A stretch of 24,637 nt of DNA from an uncultured Prevotellaceae bacterium (GTDB lineage Bacteria > Bacteroidota > Bacteroidia > Bacteroidales > Bacteroidaceae), in NCBI GenBank assembly GCA_937910905.1, contig CALEPV010000047.1:1-24637 (forward strand). The letters run 5' to 3'. Positions 7,403 through 15,259 of this stretch are shown one piece after another. The notes beneath the pieces were generated by a model that worked only from the letters and a program-made list of their open reading frames with translations, did no database searches and was not told the DNA's origin. Both the position numbers and the translations under genes were made by a program. How positions within the stretch are numbered: the first letter of the stretch is position 1; each line of letters begins with the position of its first letter.

Positions 7403-7814
7403 AGCCTCGTCCTACGATGAAGCGCAGCAGCTTGTTGCGCCGCTCGTGCACATTGTTGACCGAGGCCGTGCTGCGCAACTTCTGACTTACGGCTGCGTCG
7501 AGTGCTTCGGCGTACTCTTCCTCTGGCAAGGCATCCAGTGCAGCGCGAATGTCGCTCTTAGGCAGACGCTTCAGCCGGAGCGCCTGCTCAATCTTCAGCC
7601 TGCCCCAACGTGCAAACCGCAGCTTGTCGTGGGCGAAGGCCATGCAGTAGCGGCTGGTGTTCAAGAAGTCGTTGTCGTAGAGAAAGCCCACGACAGCATC
7701 TATGTCGGCACTGTCGAGCGCAGCCCTTTGCAGACGCTCCCTCACATCGCTTTCGCAATGCTCGGCAGTGCTACAAAGGGCTGTCATGCGGCTTTGTGCC
7801 TCTTCGCGAGTCAT
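7344..7814 (-). CDS. recX: Regulatory protein RecX
   Basis: The 156-residue protein matches RecX, which binds RecA filaments and limits their activity. Visible are the three-helix repeat motifs: ESDVRERLQR, FLYDNDFLNTSRYCMAFAHDKLRFARWGRLKIEQALRLK, and a C-terminal repeat with KLLRFIVGRGFTVDEALQAI. Length is within the normal range. It lies 32 bp downstream of the rubredoxin gene on the same strand and is probably co-transcribed with it. Its 3' end overlaps the convergent maturase gene by 59 bp, so each transcript must extend into or stop within the other gene. Confidence 0.88.
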   Translation of the reverse strand: MTREEAQSRMTALCSTAEHCESDVRERLQRAALDSADIDAVVGFLYDNDFLNTSRYCMAFAHDKLRFARWGRLKIEQALRLKRLPKSDIRAALDALPEEEYAEALDAAVSQKLRSTASVNNVHERRNKLLRFIVGRGFTVDEALQAIASQLTENDY

Positions 7815-7846
7815 ACAGTGCTGTCGGCTATAAAGCCTGTTGGGTA

Positions 7847-8005
7847 CTACTCAGCGCTGAAATCTTCCTTGCCAACTCCGCAGATGGGGCATACCCAATC
7901 ATCGGGCAGATCTTCAAAAGCTGTGCCGGGGGCTATGCCGTTGTCGGGATCGCCCAGCTCTGGGTCGTAAACGTAACCGCAAGGGTCGCAAACATACTTC
8001 TTCAT
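7847..8005 (-). CDS. Rubredoxin
   Basis: This 52-residue protein is a small iron-sulfur-free Fe(Cys)4 electron carrier of the cytoplasm. Both cysteine knuckles are complete: CDPCGYVYD near residues 6-14 and CPICGVGKEDF near residues 39-49, with the usual DLPDDWVCP lead-in. In anaerobes rubredoxin passes electrons to rubrerythrin, superoxide reductase or flavodiiron proteins; none of these is in the window. The start is the only in-frame ATG before the first knuckle. It is the first gene of a probable rubredoxin-recX pair. Confidence 0.95.
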   Translation of the reverse strand: MKKYVCDPCGYVYDPELGDPDNGIAPGTAFEDLPDDWVCPICGVGKEDFSAE

Positions 8006-8066
8006 AGTCGTTGTGAGTGTTAGTTTATAATAATGGTTATATTGTGGCTTGCTGCCTTAGTGCGGG

Positions 8067-8074
8067 CAAAGGTA
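8067..8074 (-). promoter_or_regulatory. -7 element (TACCTTTG) of rubredoxin
   Basis: TACCTTTG on the minus strand lies 61 nt upstream of the rubredoxin ATG. The -33 box is not recognisable at the expected spacing. Confidence 0.5.
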
Positions 8075-8128
8075 ATGAATCTTCTCAATTCGATACCACG
8101 ATTGGGGCGATTTTATTTGGTGTCGGCC

Positions 8129-9433
8129 TCACTCACTGATTGCTGTGCAGATGATGTCCTGCAGGGCGCGGCCTTGAGAGCCTGTACGCACACCGTTGGT
8201 CAGCACGGCGAAAGCCAGCAGATGGCCTGTGGTGCGGCATGTCGTGAAGCCCGTCAGGGTCGATACGCCGTCCACAGTGCCCGTCTTGGCCCGCAGGTTG
8301 GAGGCTGCTGCGGTTGAGGCCATACGGTTTTTGAGCGTGCCGTCGACGGCGGCGATGGGCAGCGACTGCGTCAGCGCCTGATATGCGTTGGGCTTGGTGT
8401 AGATGTACCGCAGCAGCGATACGAAGGTGGCAGCTGTCTGGTAGTTGTAGAGCGACAATCCGCTGCCGTCGGCCACCTGCACGTGGTAGCTGTTGCCTCC
8501 AGCACGGTCAATCACTCCATTGATTAGACGTGCAATGTCAGAGTGCGACGGTGCGCGCCGTCCGGTGAGTGGCGACAGCTGGTAGAACACGCACTCTGCA
8601 TAGAGGTTGTTGCTCTGCTTCATCATGGGCTCTAGCACTTCCTGCAGAGGGCGTTGCAGCTGTGTCAGCTCTACAGCAGCCGCAGGCAGTACACCCGTCT
8701 TCACGGCTGTGCGCTTCAGCGTGATGCCGGCAGCCTTGAGCTGTGATGCCAGCGAGTTGGTGAACTTGGGCTTGCCATCGAGCAGTAGCGGGCTGAGCGT
8801 GGAGTTCTTGTCGTCCCAGCACCATCCCCATCCATACTGGTTATCGTCCTTCAACCCAAGGTCCACACATACTGAGCCTTCCACTCGCTGCACTCCGGCA
8901 CGGCGTATGCTCTGGCACAGCGTCCTCAGGTCAGCAGCCGACAGCAGAGGGTCCATGGCTCCTACTATCCACAGGTCGCCATTGAGCACGCCTCCACGCA
9001 ATGTGCCGCTGGCCAGCACGCGGGTGTTGAACGAATAGTCGGGACCTAGCAGGTCGAGTACCGATATGGCCGTTACGAGCTTCTCGGTCGATGCCGGTCG
9101 CATTCGCACATTCTCGTTGAGGCTGTACACCGACTGTCCTGATGTGATATCGTAGATACTTATGGCTGTATTGAAGCGGCAGCAGGCGGTGTCGGCCAGT
9201 GCCTCACCGATGCGCTGGGTCACGCGCAGTTGCCACTGTTCGTAGGCAGACAGCTGACGTTGCTGCCCGGCAGTCTGTGATGACGTGATGGCCCGTGCCG
9301 CAGCTTGAGCCTGCTCGCGGGCCATGTCGCGCATAGCGTCGCGGTAGGCCTGCTCTTCGATGCTTCGACGGCTCGCACAGCCGCTGAGTAGTGCGGCTAC
9401 CAACAGAGCAAGTAGTACGTGATTGTGTTTCAT
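8129..9433 (-). CDS. dacB: D-Ala-D-Ala carboxypeptidase/endopeptidase lipoprotein (PBP4/DacB type)
   Basis: The 434-residue protein belongs to serine peptidase family S13, which trims peptidoglycan stem peptides in the periplasm. All three active-site motifs are visible: SxxK as STEK (residues about 115-118), SxN as SNN in MMKQSNNLYAE, and KTG in RAKTGTVDG. The start at 9433 opens a lipoprotein signal with lipobox LSGC (Cys19). After the cysteine come A-S-R-R rather than acidic residues, so a periplasm-facing anchor is likely, in contrast to the acidic lipoproteins downstream. It starts 13 bp after the dgt stop, so the two form an operon. Confidence 0.93.
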   Translation of the reverse strand: MKHNHVLLALLVAALLSGCASRRSIEEQAYRDAMRDMAREQAQAAARAITSSQTAGQQRQLSAYEQWQLRVTQRIGEALADTACCRFNTAISIYDITSGQSVYSLNENVRMRPASTEKLVTAISVLDLLGPDYSFNTRVLASGTLRGGVLNGDLWIVGAMDPLLSAADLRTLCQSIRRAGVQRVEGSVCVDLGLKDDNQYGWGWCWDDKNSTLSPLLLDGKPKFTNSLASQLKAAGITLKRTAVKTGVLPAAAVELTQLQRPLQEVLEPMMKQSNNLYAECVFYQLSPLTGRRAPSHSDIARLINGVIDRAGGNSYHVQVADGSGLSLYNYQTAATFVSLLRYIYTKPNAYQALTQSLPIAAVDGTLKNRMASTAAASNLRAKTGTVDGVSTLTGFTTCRTTGHLLAFAVLTNGVRTGSQGRALQDIICTAISE

Positions 9434-9446
9434 TGGCAGTGTTATC

Positions 9447-10886
9447 CTAAATACTGGTGATTCCCATGCCGTTAATGTTGCGATACAGGTCCAGTGCATA
9501 GACATCGGTCATGCCTGAGATATAGTCGAGCACCGACATGATGCGGTCGTAGAGCCTAGGCGCATGTATCTGGTACTGTGAGCTCACTCGACGCAGCAGC
9601 AGTTGCGAGTAGGCTCGGTCGGGATGCATTACAGCTTCGATAAAGGTATCTACGAGCGAGGTCAGCACACGGAAGCCGGCCAGCTCGATGTCCACTACGT
9701 CCTTGCTGTGGTATATGCTGCGGTGACTCACACGCTCACACTCCTCATAGGCAGAGCGTGGTAGCGGGTCGATGTGCTGGAGCAGCGAGCCCTCGAAGGT
9801 ACCGTTCAGTATGCTCTCCTCACTGTCTACGAAGACTCGCACGCACTGGTTCTCCAGCAGGTTGATGACCGATGAGCGGAGGAATACCACCTGCTCGTTG
9901 ACGTCATCCACGCGGCTGTTGTGCATCACCTGGAGCATCTGGTCGCGCTTGTCGGGCGTGAAGTAGGCCAGCAGCAGTTCGATGGTCTCGGCCGTAGACA
10001 GTATCTTCAGCTTGTGTGCATCCTCTATATCCATTATCTCATAGCAGATATCGTCGGCTGCCTCGACCAGATATACCAGCGGGTAGCGCTGGCCCCCTAT
10101 GGCCCCCTGAGGGGGGGTGTCACATGCCTCGCCCGCTATGGCCGTTCCAGAGTGAGTGGCAACTCCCTCATCCCGCAGGGTCGTCCCCCACTTGGGGGAT
10201 GTGAGTGGCACACCCAGTTCCCTCGCAATCCTCAAGTACGTCCCCTTCTCGGCCTCGAAGAAGCCGAATTTCTGCTTGTCGCCAGCCAGGGTGCTACTGT
10301 ATGGGTACTTGACGATGCTGGCCAGAGTGCTGTATGTCATCACGAAACCGCCCGGCCTGCGACCACGGAACTGGTGGGTGAGCAGGCGGAATGCATTGGC
10401 GTTGCCCTCGTAGTGTGTCAGGTCGGCCCACTCTGCAGGCGACAGTCTTTCGCCCGTGGCTGCATCCTCATAGGCGCGCAGGTAGCGGCCGTTGCCCTCG
10501 CTGAAGTAGGTAGCTATCGCCGTCTCGCCCGAATGCCCGAACGGTGGGTTGCCCAGGTCGTGAGCCAGACATGCGGCGCTGACTATGCTGCCCATCTCCG
10601 TGAGGTGGGTGTCGGTCAGCTCTGGATGCCGCTCCAGCAGGAGGCGAGCGCTGTCGTTGCCCAGTGAACGGCCCACACTGGACACCTCCAGGCTGTGGGT
10701 CAGGCGGTTGTGCACAAAGATGCTGTGTGGCAGCGGAAAGACCTGAGTCTTGTTCTGCAGCCGGCGAAAAGGTGCGGAGAAGATGAGACGGTCGTAGTCG
10801 CGCTGGAACTCCGTGCGGTCGTCGTCGCGCGTAGGTTGCCCCTCCATGCCGAGGCGCTTGTTGCTGAGTAGTTGTTTCCAGTTCAT
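9447..10886 (-). CDS. dgt: Deoxyguanosinetriphosphate triphosphohydrolase (dGTPase)
   Basis: The enzyme hydrolyses dGTP to deoxyguanosine and triphosphate. The 479-residue protein starts MNWKQLLSNKRLG, typical of the Bacteroidales form. It has the HD-domain metal ligands in HNRLTHSLEVSSVGR, CLAHDLGNPPFGHSGE and EAADDICYEIMDIEDAH. Between the conserved ARELGVPL and RYPLVYLVEAADD segments is an insert of about 38 residues encoded by a G/C-run palindromic element (10091-10202) that keeps the frame open; see the repeat entry. The adjacent segments look intact, so the enzyme may still work if the insert is a surface loop. The -7 element is only four bases from the ATG, suggesting a leaderless message. 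Confidence 0.93.
   Translation of the reverse strand: MNWKQLLSNKRLGMEGQPTRDDDRTEFQRDYDRLIFSAPFRRLQNKTQVFPLPHSIFVHNRLTHSLEVSSVGRSLGNDSARLLLERHPELTDTHLTEMGSIVSAACLAHDLGNPPFGHSGETAIATYFSEGNGRYLRAYEDAATGERLSPAEWADLTHYEGNANAFRLLTHQFRGRRPGGFVMTYSTLASIVKYPYSSTLAGDKQKFGFFEAEKGTYLRIARELGVPLTSPKWGTTLRDEGVATHSGTAIAGEACDTPPQGAIGGQRYPLVYLVEAADDICYEIMDIEDAHKLKILSTAETIELLLAYFTPDKRDQMLQVMHNSRVDDVNEQVVFLRSSVINLLENQCVRVFVDSEESILNGTFEGSLLQHIDPLPRSAYEECERVSHRSIYHSKDVVDIELAGFRVLTSLVDTFIEAVMHPDRAYSQLLLRRVSSQYQIHAPRLYDRIMSVLDYISGMTDVYALDLYRNINGMGITSI
10091..10202. repeat. In-frame G/C-run palindromic element in dgt
   Basis: The plus strand opens with GGCCCCCTATGGCCCCCTGA and a run of seven G, and closes with CGTCCCCCACTTGGGGGAT. 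The element encodes about 38 residues (TSPKWGTT... to ...PPQGAIGGQ) not expected in dGTPases. It shares its opening, its closing C-run/G-run hairpin and its size with the element in feoAB at 20244-20352, but lies in the opposite orientation relative to its host gene. Boundaries are approximate. Confidence 0.6.
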
Positions 10887-10890
10887 GCCG

Positions 10891-10898
10891 CAAAGGTA
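10891..10898 (-). promoter_or_regulatory. -7 element (TACCTTTG) of dgt, at the start codon
   Basis: TACCTTTG on the minus strand ends four nucleotides before the dgt ATG. Transcription would begin at or within a few bases of the start codon. The -33 partner is weak: a TTTG lies only 12 nt upstream. Confidence 0.5.
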
Positions 10899-11014
10899 GG
10901 CATAATCGCACAAAAGCCGATGCGCTTTAATTGAATTTAGGTACTATTCCCACCTGAATGCCGTCAAAAAACCCTTTGCAGGCTCACTATAATTGAGTAA
11001 TTACACTTTCCCCT

Positions 11015-11045
11015 TTTGACCGTAACATTATTTAACCTATCTTTG
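11015..11045 (+). promoter_or_regulatory. Promoter of the porin-imelysin-cytochrome cluster
   Basis: TTTG at 11015-11018 and TATCTTTG at 11038-11045 are 19 nt apart, a consensus Bacteroidota promoter. It ends 29 nt upstream of the first porin ATG and probably drives the cluster starting at 11075. Confidence 0.75.
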
Positions 11046-11074
11046 CAGCCGTTTAATAATAACCTTCCACGTCA

Positions 11075-12382
11075 ATGGCGTTTTCCAGACATTATATCGC
11101 CTTGTGCACAGTAGCCATGTGTTGTACTGCAACGTTGGCGCAGAGCACAGACAACGACTATCAGAAATTCCGCATAGGCGGCTATGGCGAGATGGTGGCC
11201 AACTTCAAGAACTACGGCACCACACGCTTCAACGGCACCACGACCGGCAGCAGCTATGAGCGCCGCAACACTATCAGCATACCACGTTTCGTGCTGGCTG
11301 GCGACTATCGGTTCGACCGCCATTGGCAGCTGGGCGCAGAAATTGAGTTCGAGAGCGGCGGCGTAGGTATAGAGACAGAGCTCGAAGCATCTGAGAACGG
11401 TGAGTACGAGACTGAGATGGAGAAGGGTGGTGAGGTAGCTTTGGAGCAGTTCCATATCACCTACACCCTCAATCCCGCATTCAATGTGCGTGCCGGCCAC
11501 ATGGTGCTACCTATAGGCCTAACAAATGCCCACCACGAGCCAATACTCTTCTTCGGTACGACCCGACCGGAGGGCGAGACCACCATCATACCATCCACAT
11601 GGCACGAGACTGGCATGAGCATCTTCGGTAAGCTGGGTTGTGACTACTACCGCTTCAGCTACGAGGCATACGTCACAGCAGGTCTTAATGCCGACGGCTT
11701 CGGTCGCGACCACTGGGTGGCCGACGGCAAGCAGGGGCTGTTCGAGGAGGACAACTTCAGTAGCCCGGCCTACACGGTACGCATAGACTACGAGGGCGTA
11801 CCCGGCTTGCGCGTGGGCGCATCGTACTATTATTGTAATGATGTCACGGCCAACGTAGACAAGACCTACAAGTACAGCACCATCGGAGCATCGAGCGTGC
11901 AGATATTCACTGCCGATGCGCAGTATCGCAACCGCTACGTCACAGCCCGCGCCAACTACATGATGGGCACGCTGGAGCACTCACAGCAAATCAGTGGAGT
12001 GAACCTGTCGAACCTCTCCAACTACCACCACGGAGCCATGCGCCGTGTGGCCAAGAAAGCTATGGCCTACGGTGTTGAGGCCGGCATTAACCTGCACAAT
12101 GTGGTGGGCAACTACCGCGTGCCTGTCATTTACCCGTTTGCCCGCTACGAGTACTTCAATCCGCAGGAGGAAGGCGAGGGCACACAGGTAATGGACAAGC
12201 GTTGTCAAGTGAGCAAGTGGACAGTAGGAATCAACTGGTTCGTACTGCCCAATCTGGTAGTGAAGCTCGACTATGCCACACGTGCACTGGGCACATCGCA
12301 CATCTTCGGCTCGACGCCCTACAACCGCGAGAACGAGGTGGCCATTGGCGTGGCCTATGCTGGTTGGTTCAGCAAGAAATGA
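11075..12382 (+). CDS. Outer membrane porin, beta-barrel
   Basis: The 435-residue protein has a signal peptide (MAFSRHYIALCTVAMCCTATLAQ) and alternating hydrophobic/aromatic strands typical of an outer membrane barrel, for example FRIGGYGEMVANF, ISIPRFVLAGDYRF and WTVGINWFVLPNLVVKLDY. Segments such as VRAGHMVLPIGLTN and the WHETG turn recall the phosphate-selective porin (OprP/OprO) fold; the substrate cannot be read from the sequence. It ends in AGWFSKK rather than a terminal Phe, slightly off the usual barrel signature. It is the first gene of the iron/heme cluster, 65 bp before the imelysin gene. I infer a pore or scaffold role for that cluster. Confidence 0.78.
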   Translation: MAFSRHYIALCTVAMCCTATLAQSTDNDYQKFRIGGYGEMVANFKNYGTTRFNGTTTGSSYERRNTISIPRFVLAGDYRFDRHWQLGAEIEFESGGVGIETELEASENGEYETEMEKGGEVALEQFHITYTLNPAFNVRAGHMVLPIGLTNAHHEPILFFGTTRPEGETTIIPSTWHETGMSIFGKLGCDYYRFSYEAYVTAGLNADGFGRDHWVADGKQGLFEEDNFSSPAYTVRIDYEGVPGLRVGASYYYCNDVTANVDKTYKYSTIGASSVQIFTADAQYRNRYVTARANYMMGTLEHSQQISGVNLSNLSNYHHGAMRRVAKKAMAYGVEAGINLHNVVGNYRVPVIYPFARYEYFNPQEEGEGTQVMDKRCQVSKWTVGINWFVLPNLVVKLDYATRALGTSHIFGSTPYNRENEVAIGVAYAGWFSKK

Positions 12383-12389
12383 AAATAAC

Positions 12390-12445
12390 AATCCATTAAC
12401 AAAGTAAAGTATTATCCAATTCATTAACAAAGTAAAGTATTATCA
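12390..12445 (+). repeat. 28-bp tandem duplication before the imelysin gene
   Basis: Two copies of a 28-bp unit lie end to end at 12390-12417 and 12418-12445, with a perfect 23-bp core (CATTAACAAAGTAAAGTATT plus three bases). They differ at the fourth base and the last base. They fill most of the gap between the porin stop and the imelysin ATG at 12448. Confidence 0.9.
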
Positions 12446-12447
12446 AA

Positions 12448-13635
12448 ATGAAGAAGTATTTCCTAATGGCATCTATGATGCTTGCTGCATGCATGGGCTT
12501 CACAGCTTGTGGTGACGACGATGACGACCCGGTAGTGCCTGTCAACGACTCCACCCAACCTGCACTGGTGTGTGTGGAGCAGATTATTGACGGTTGCGTG
12601 GACATTGCCAACGAAGTTGGCGTGGCCAAGATTGGCGACCCCTACGACCTCTATAACGAAGGCAAGACCACAGAAGCCCTTTATGCTGTAGAGAGCTGGT
12701 ACAGCTGGCACTCTATCGACGACTACAGCAACAACATCCTCTCTATCCGCAACTCCTACTATGGCACACGCAACGGCAAGATAGCCGCCTCATCACTGGC
12801 AACTCTTATCGCAGGCAACAATGCATCGCTTGACCAGCAGGTGAGAGAAGCCATCACAGCAGCCTACGATGCTATCCGAGCTATTCCGGCACCATTCCGC
12901 AACAACATTGGTGCACCGGAGGTGACGGTAGCTATGGAGGCTTGCGCAGACCTCGTTGAAGTGCTGGAAAGTCTCAAGGGCTATATCCAGCGTACTGACG
13001 CTATCAACACAGACGATGTGCTGCAGCCAATCCTTTCGACTTATGTCAACGCCGTAGTGCTGCCCACTTACACCGATCTCAAGAGTGCCAATGCCGCTCT
13101 CTATGCAGCAGCACAGGCATTCGCCAAGAACCCATCGGACGAGGCTTTCAAGGCATGCTGCAATGCATGGCTCAATGCCCGCGAACCGTGGGAGACCAGC
13201 GAAGCATTCCTGTTCGGCCCTGTTGACGCCCTCGGTCTTGACCCCAACATGGACAGCTGGCCTCTCGACCAGAACCAGATTGTGGAGATTCTCAACTCCG
13301 GCAAGTTCGACAACCTGACGTGGGGTGACGGCGACAGCGACGATGAGATAGAAGCTGTGCAGAGCGTACGTGGCTTCCACACAATGGAGTTCCTCATCTT
13401 CAAGGACGGACAGGCACGTAAGGTCGACGGTGGCAACAGCACTGAGGCTGCCAGCCTCGACTACACACAGCGCAACGCTGCCAGCTGGGGTAACTATATG
13501 GTGCAGGTAGGCAAGCTGCTCCAGGAAGATGCCAACAGCCTCTACAACTCATGGACAGTAAGCTATGAGGGTGGCAAGGCATATAAGGACATATTCCTCA
13601 GCCACGAGCTGGACAGCGAGGACGACGAGGAGTAA
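12448..13635 (+). CDS. Imelysin-family iron-related lipoprotein
   Basis: The 395-residue protein is a lipoprotein (lipobox FTAC, Cys21). It matches the imelysin/peptidase M75 family by the GxHxxE motif in RGFHTMEFLIF (His311, Glu314), by AREPWETSEAFLFGPVD and by the DSWPLD segment. Imelysins such as IrpA, and the related EfeO M75 domain, take part in iron uptake, although peptidase activity is doubtful for most. After the cysteine come G and five D residues, the acidic signature that sends Bacteroidota lipoproteins to the cell surface. The neighbours, a di-heme DUF1111 protein and porins, fit an iron role. The two proteobacterial counterparts are also often adjacent. Confidence 0.88.
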   Translation: MKKYFLMASMMLAACMGFTACGDDDDDPVVPVNDSTQPALVCVEQIIDGCVDIANEVGVAKIGDPYDLYNEGKTTEALYAVESWYSWHSIDDYSNNILSIRNSYYGTRNGKIAASSLATLIAGNNASLDQQVREAITAAYDAIRAIPAPFRNNIGAPEVTVAMEACADLVEVLESLKGYIQRTDAINTDDVLQPILSTYVNAVVLPTYTDLKSANAALYAAAQAFAKNPSDEAFKACCNAWLNAREPWETSEAFLFGPVDALGLDPNMDSWPLDQNQIVEILNSGKFDNLTWGDGDSDDEIEAVQSVRGFHTMEFLIFKDGQARKVDGGNSTEAASLDYTQRNAASWGNYMVQVGKLLQEDANSLYNSWTVSYEGGKAYKDIFLSHELDSEDDEE

Positions 13636-13799
13636 TAATAGACTCTATAGGCAGGGACAGCGTCCCTGCAGAAGCCACATAACTACGTGCGAGCGTAGCA
13701 AGCTCACAACAGCTACAGAAGTAAAGGCGCAGACGTCTCTGTCTGCACTTTACTTCTTTGGCGTCTAAAACCACCAGGAAATACTTTACACATTCAACT
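13636..13799 (+). promoter_or_regulatory. Intergenic region with two strong hairpins
   Basis: Hairpin one is GCAGGGAC (13651-13658), a 3-nt loop, then GTCCCTGC (13662-13669). Hairpin two is AGAAGTAAAG plus GCAGAC (13717-13734) pairing with GTCTGC plus CTTTACTTCT (13741-13757): 16 bp with a small bulge and a 6-nt loop. The two share the GCAG(G/A)AC and GTC(C/T)CTG core and resemble REP-like palindromes. Neither has a U-tract positioned for simple termination. They may stabilise or partially attenuate the transcript between the imelysin and DUF1111 genes. Confidence 0.65.
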
Positions 13800-15245
13800 A
13801 TGACCAAATACACTCATTACTACCTACTTGCAGCCCTCGCCATTACAGGTCTCACGGCTTGTTCCGACGATGATGACGGCCTCACCGAAGCCGACCTCAC
13901 ACCGCCGACAGGCTATGCTATGTCAGCTGGCACATCAACCATTTATACTACGTCATCGTTTGCCTTCGACACTGAGGCCGACTGGGTGACGGGCGACTTG
14001 AAGAAGCGATTCACGCGTGGCGACAAGCTCTACGACGATGCCCGCACCAGCGACAACGGCTATGGCGGCGGACTGGGGCCTGTGTATGCAGGCTATAGCT
14101 GCGGCAGCTGCCACCGCAATGCAGGCCGCACCAAGCCAGCCCTGTGGGAGGACTCTGAGGGCAGCGGCCCTTATGGATTCTCTGCCCAGCTGGTGTACAT
14201 CACCCGCAAGAACGGTGTGTTCTTCCGCGACTACGGCCGAGTGGTGCACGACCAGGCCATCTACGGCGTGCAGCCGGAAGGCAAGCTGCATGTGAACAAG
14301 CGCTATCAGACATTCCAGTTCCCCGATGGCACATCCTACGAGCTGGTGGTGCCGGAGTACACCATCACCGAATGGTATGCCGACAGCATAGCACCCGAGG
14401 ACCTGTTCTGCACTGTGCGCATACCGCTGCGTCACGTAGGCATGGGCCAGATCATGGCGCTCGACCCCAGCGAGATTGAGGCACTGGCTCGCAAGAGCAA
14501 CTACCCGGAGTGGGGCATCAGCGGCCGCTGCAACTACATTGTGGAGCGCGGCCAAAAGCGACTGGGCGTGGGAGGCAACAAGGCCCACCACTCCGACCTG
14601 ACTGTCGAGCTGGGCTTCAGCAGCGACATGGGCGTGACCAACAGCCGCTTCCCCGAGGAGATATGCGAGGGGCAGGCGCAGATGGTGCAGGGTGCCAGCA
14701 TGATGGGCCTGCTGTACGATGAGCTTGACATCAGCACGGCCGACATGGAGGATGTCGACCTGTACCTACAGTGCCTGGGCGTTCCGGCACGCCGCAATGT
14801 GAACAACGCCACAGTGCGTCGCGGCGAGCAGATGTTCTACGAAGCCGGATGCCATCTGTGTCACGTGACCACACTGCACACCCGCACACGCGGCACCGTG
14901 CTGCTCAACGGCACGCAGCTGCCACAGCTGGGCCGCCAGACCATACACCCCTACTCTGACTTCCTGCTGCACGACATGGGCAGCGAGATTATGGGCGTGG
15001 GGCTGAACGACAATTTCGTCAGCGGATTGGCACGCGGCAACGAGTGGCGCACCACACCGCTATGGGGCATAGGCCTACAGCAGAAGGTGAACGGCCACAC
15101 ATACTTCCTGCACGATGGCCGTGCACGCAACTTCACGGAAGCCATCATGTGGCACGGCGGCGAGGCCGAGGCCAGTAAGAACAAGTTTGCCAACATGCCG
15201 AAGGAGGACCGCTCGGCACTCATCAAATTCCTACAATCGCTATAA
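13800..15245 (+). CDS. Di-heme oxidoreductase lipoprotein (DUF1111)
   Basis: The 481-residue protein has two c-type heme sites: CGSCH (Cys101, Cys104, His105) and CHLCH (Cys351, Cys354, His355). The surroundings are typical of the DUF1111 family, distantly like MauG/di-heme peroxidases: GLGPVYAGYSC, RGEQMFYEAGC, RTTPLWGIG and FLHDGRARNFTEAI. The start at 13800 opens a lipoprotein signal (lipobox LTAC, Cys21). After it, S-D-D-D-D matches the lipoprotein export signal described for Bacteroides fragilis, so surface exposure is likely. The reaction is unknown; the family is often called thiol oxidoreductase without proof. It follows the imelysin gene by 164 bp and precedes a porin by 14 bp. Confidence 0.9.
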   Translation: MTKYTHYYLLAALAITGLTACSDDDDGLTEADLTPPTGYAMSAGTSTIYTTSSFAFDTEADWVTGDLKKRFTRGDKLYDDARTSDNGYGGGLGPVYAGYSCGSCHRNAGRTKPALWEDSEGSGPYGFSAQLVYITRKNGVFFRDYGRVVHDQAIYGVQPEGKLHVNKRYQTFQFPDGTSYELVVPEYTITEWYADSIAPEDLFCTVRIPLRHVGMGQIMALDPSEIEALARKSNYPEWGISGRCNYIVERGQKRLGVGGNKAHHSDLTVELGFSSDMGVTNSRFPEEICEGQAQMVQGASMMGLLYDELDISTADMEDVDLYLQCLGVPARRNVNNATVRRGEQMFYEAGCHLCHVTTLHTRTRGTVLLNGTQLPQLGRQTIHPYSDFLLHDMGSEIMGVGLNDNFVSGLARGNEWRTTPLWGIGLQQKVNGHTYFLHDGRARNFTEAIMWHGGEAEASKNKFANMPKEDRSALIKFLQSL

Positions 15246-15259
15246 CAAAATCACTCAAT

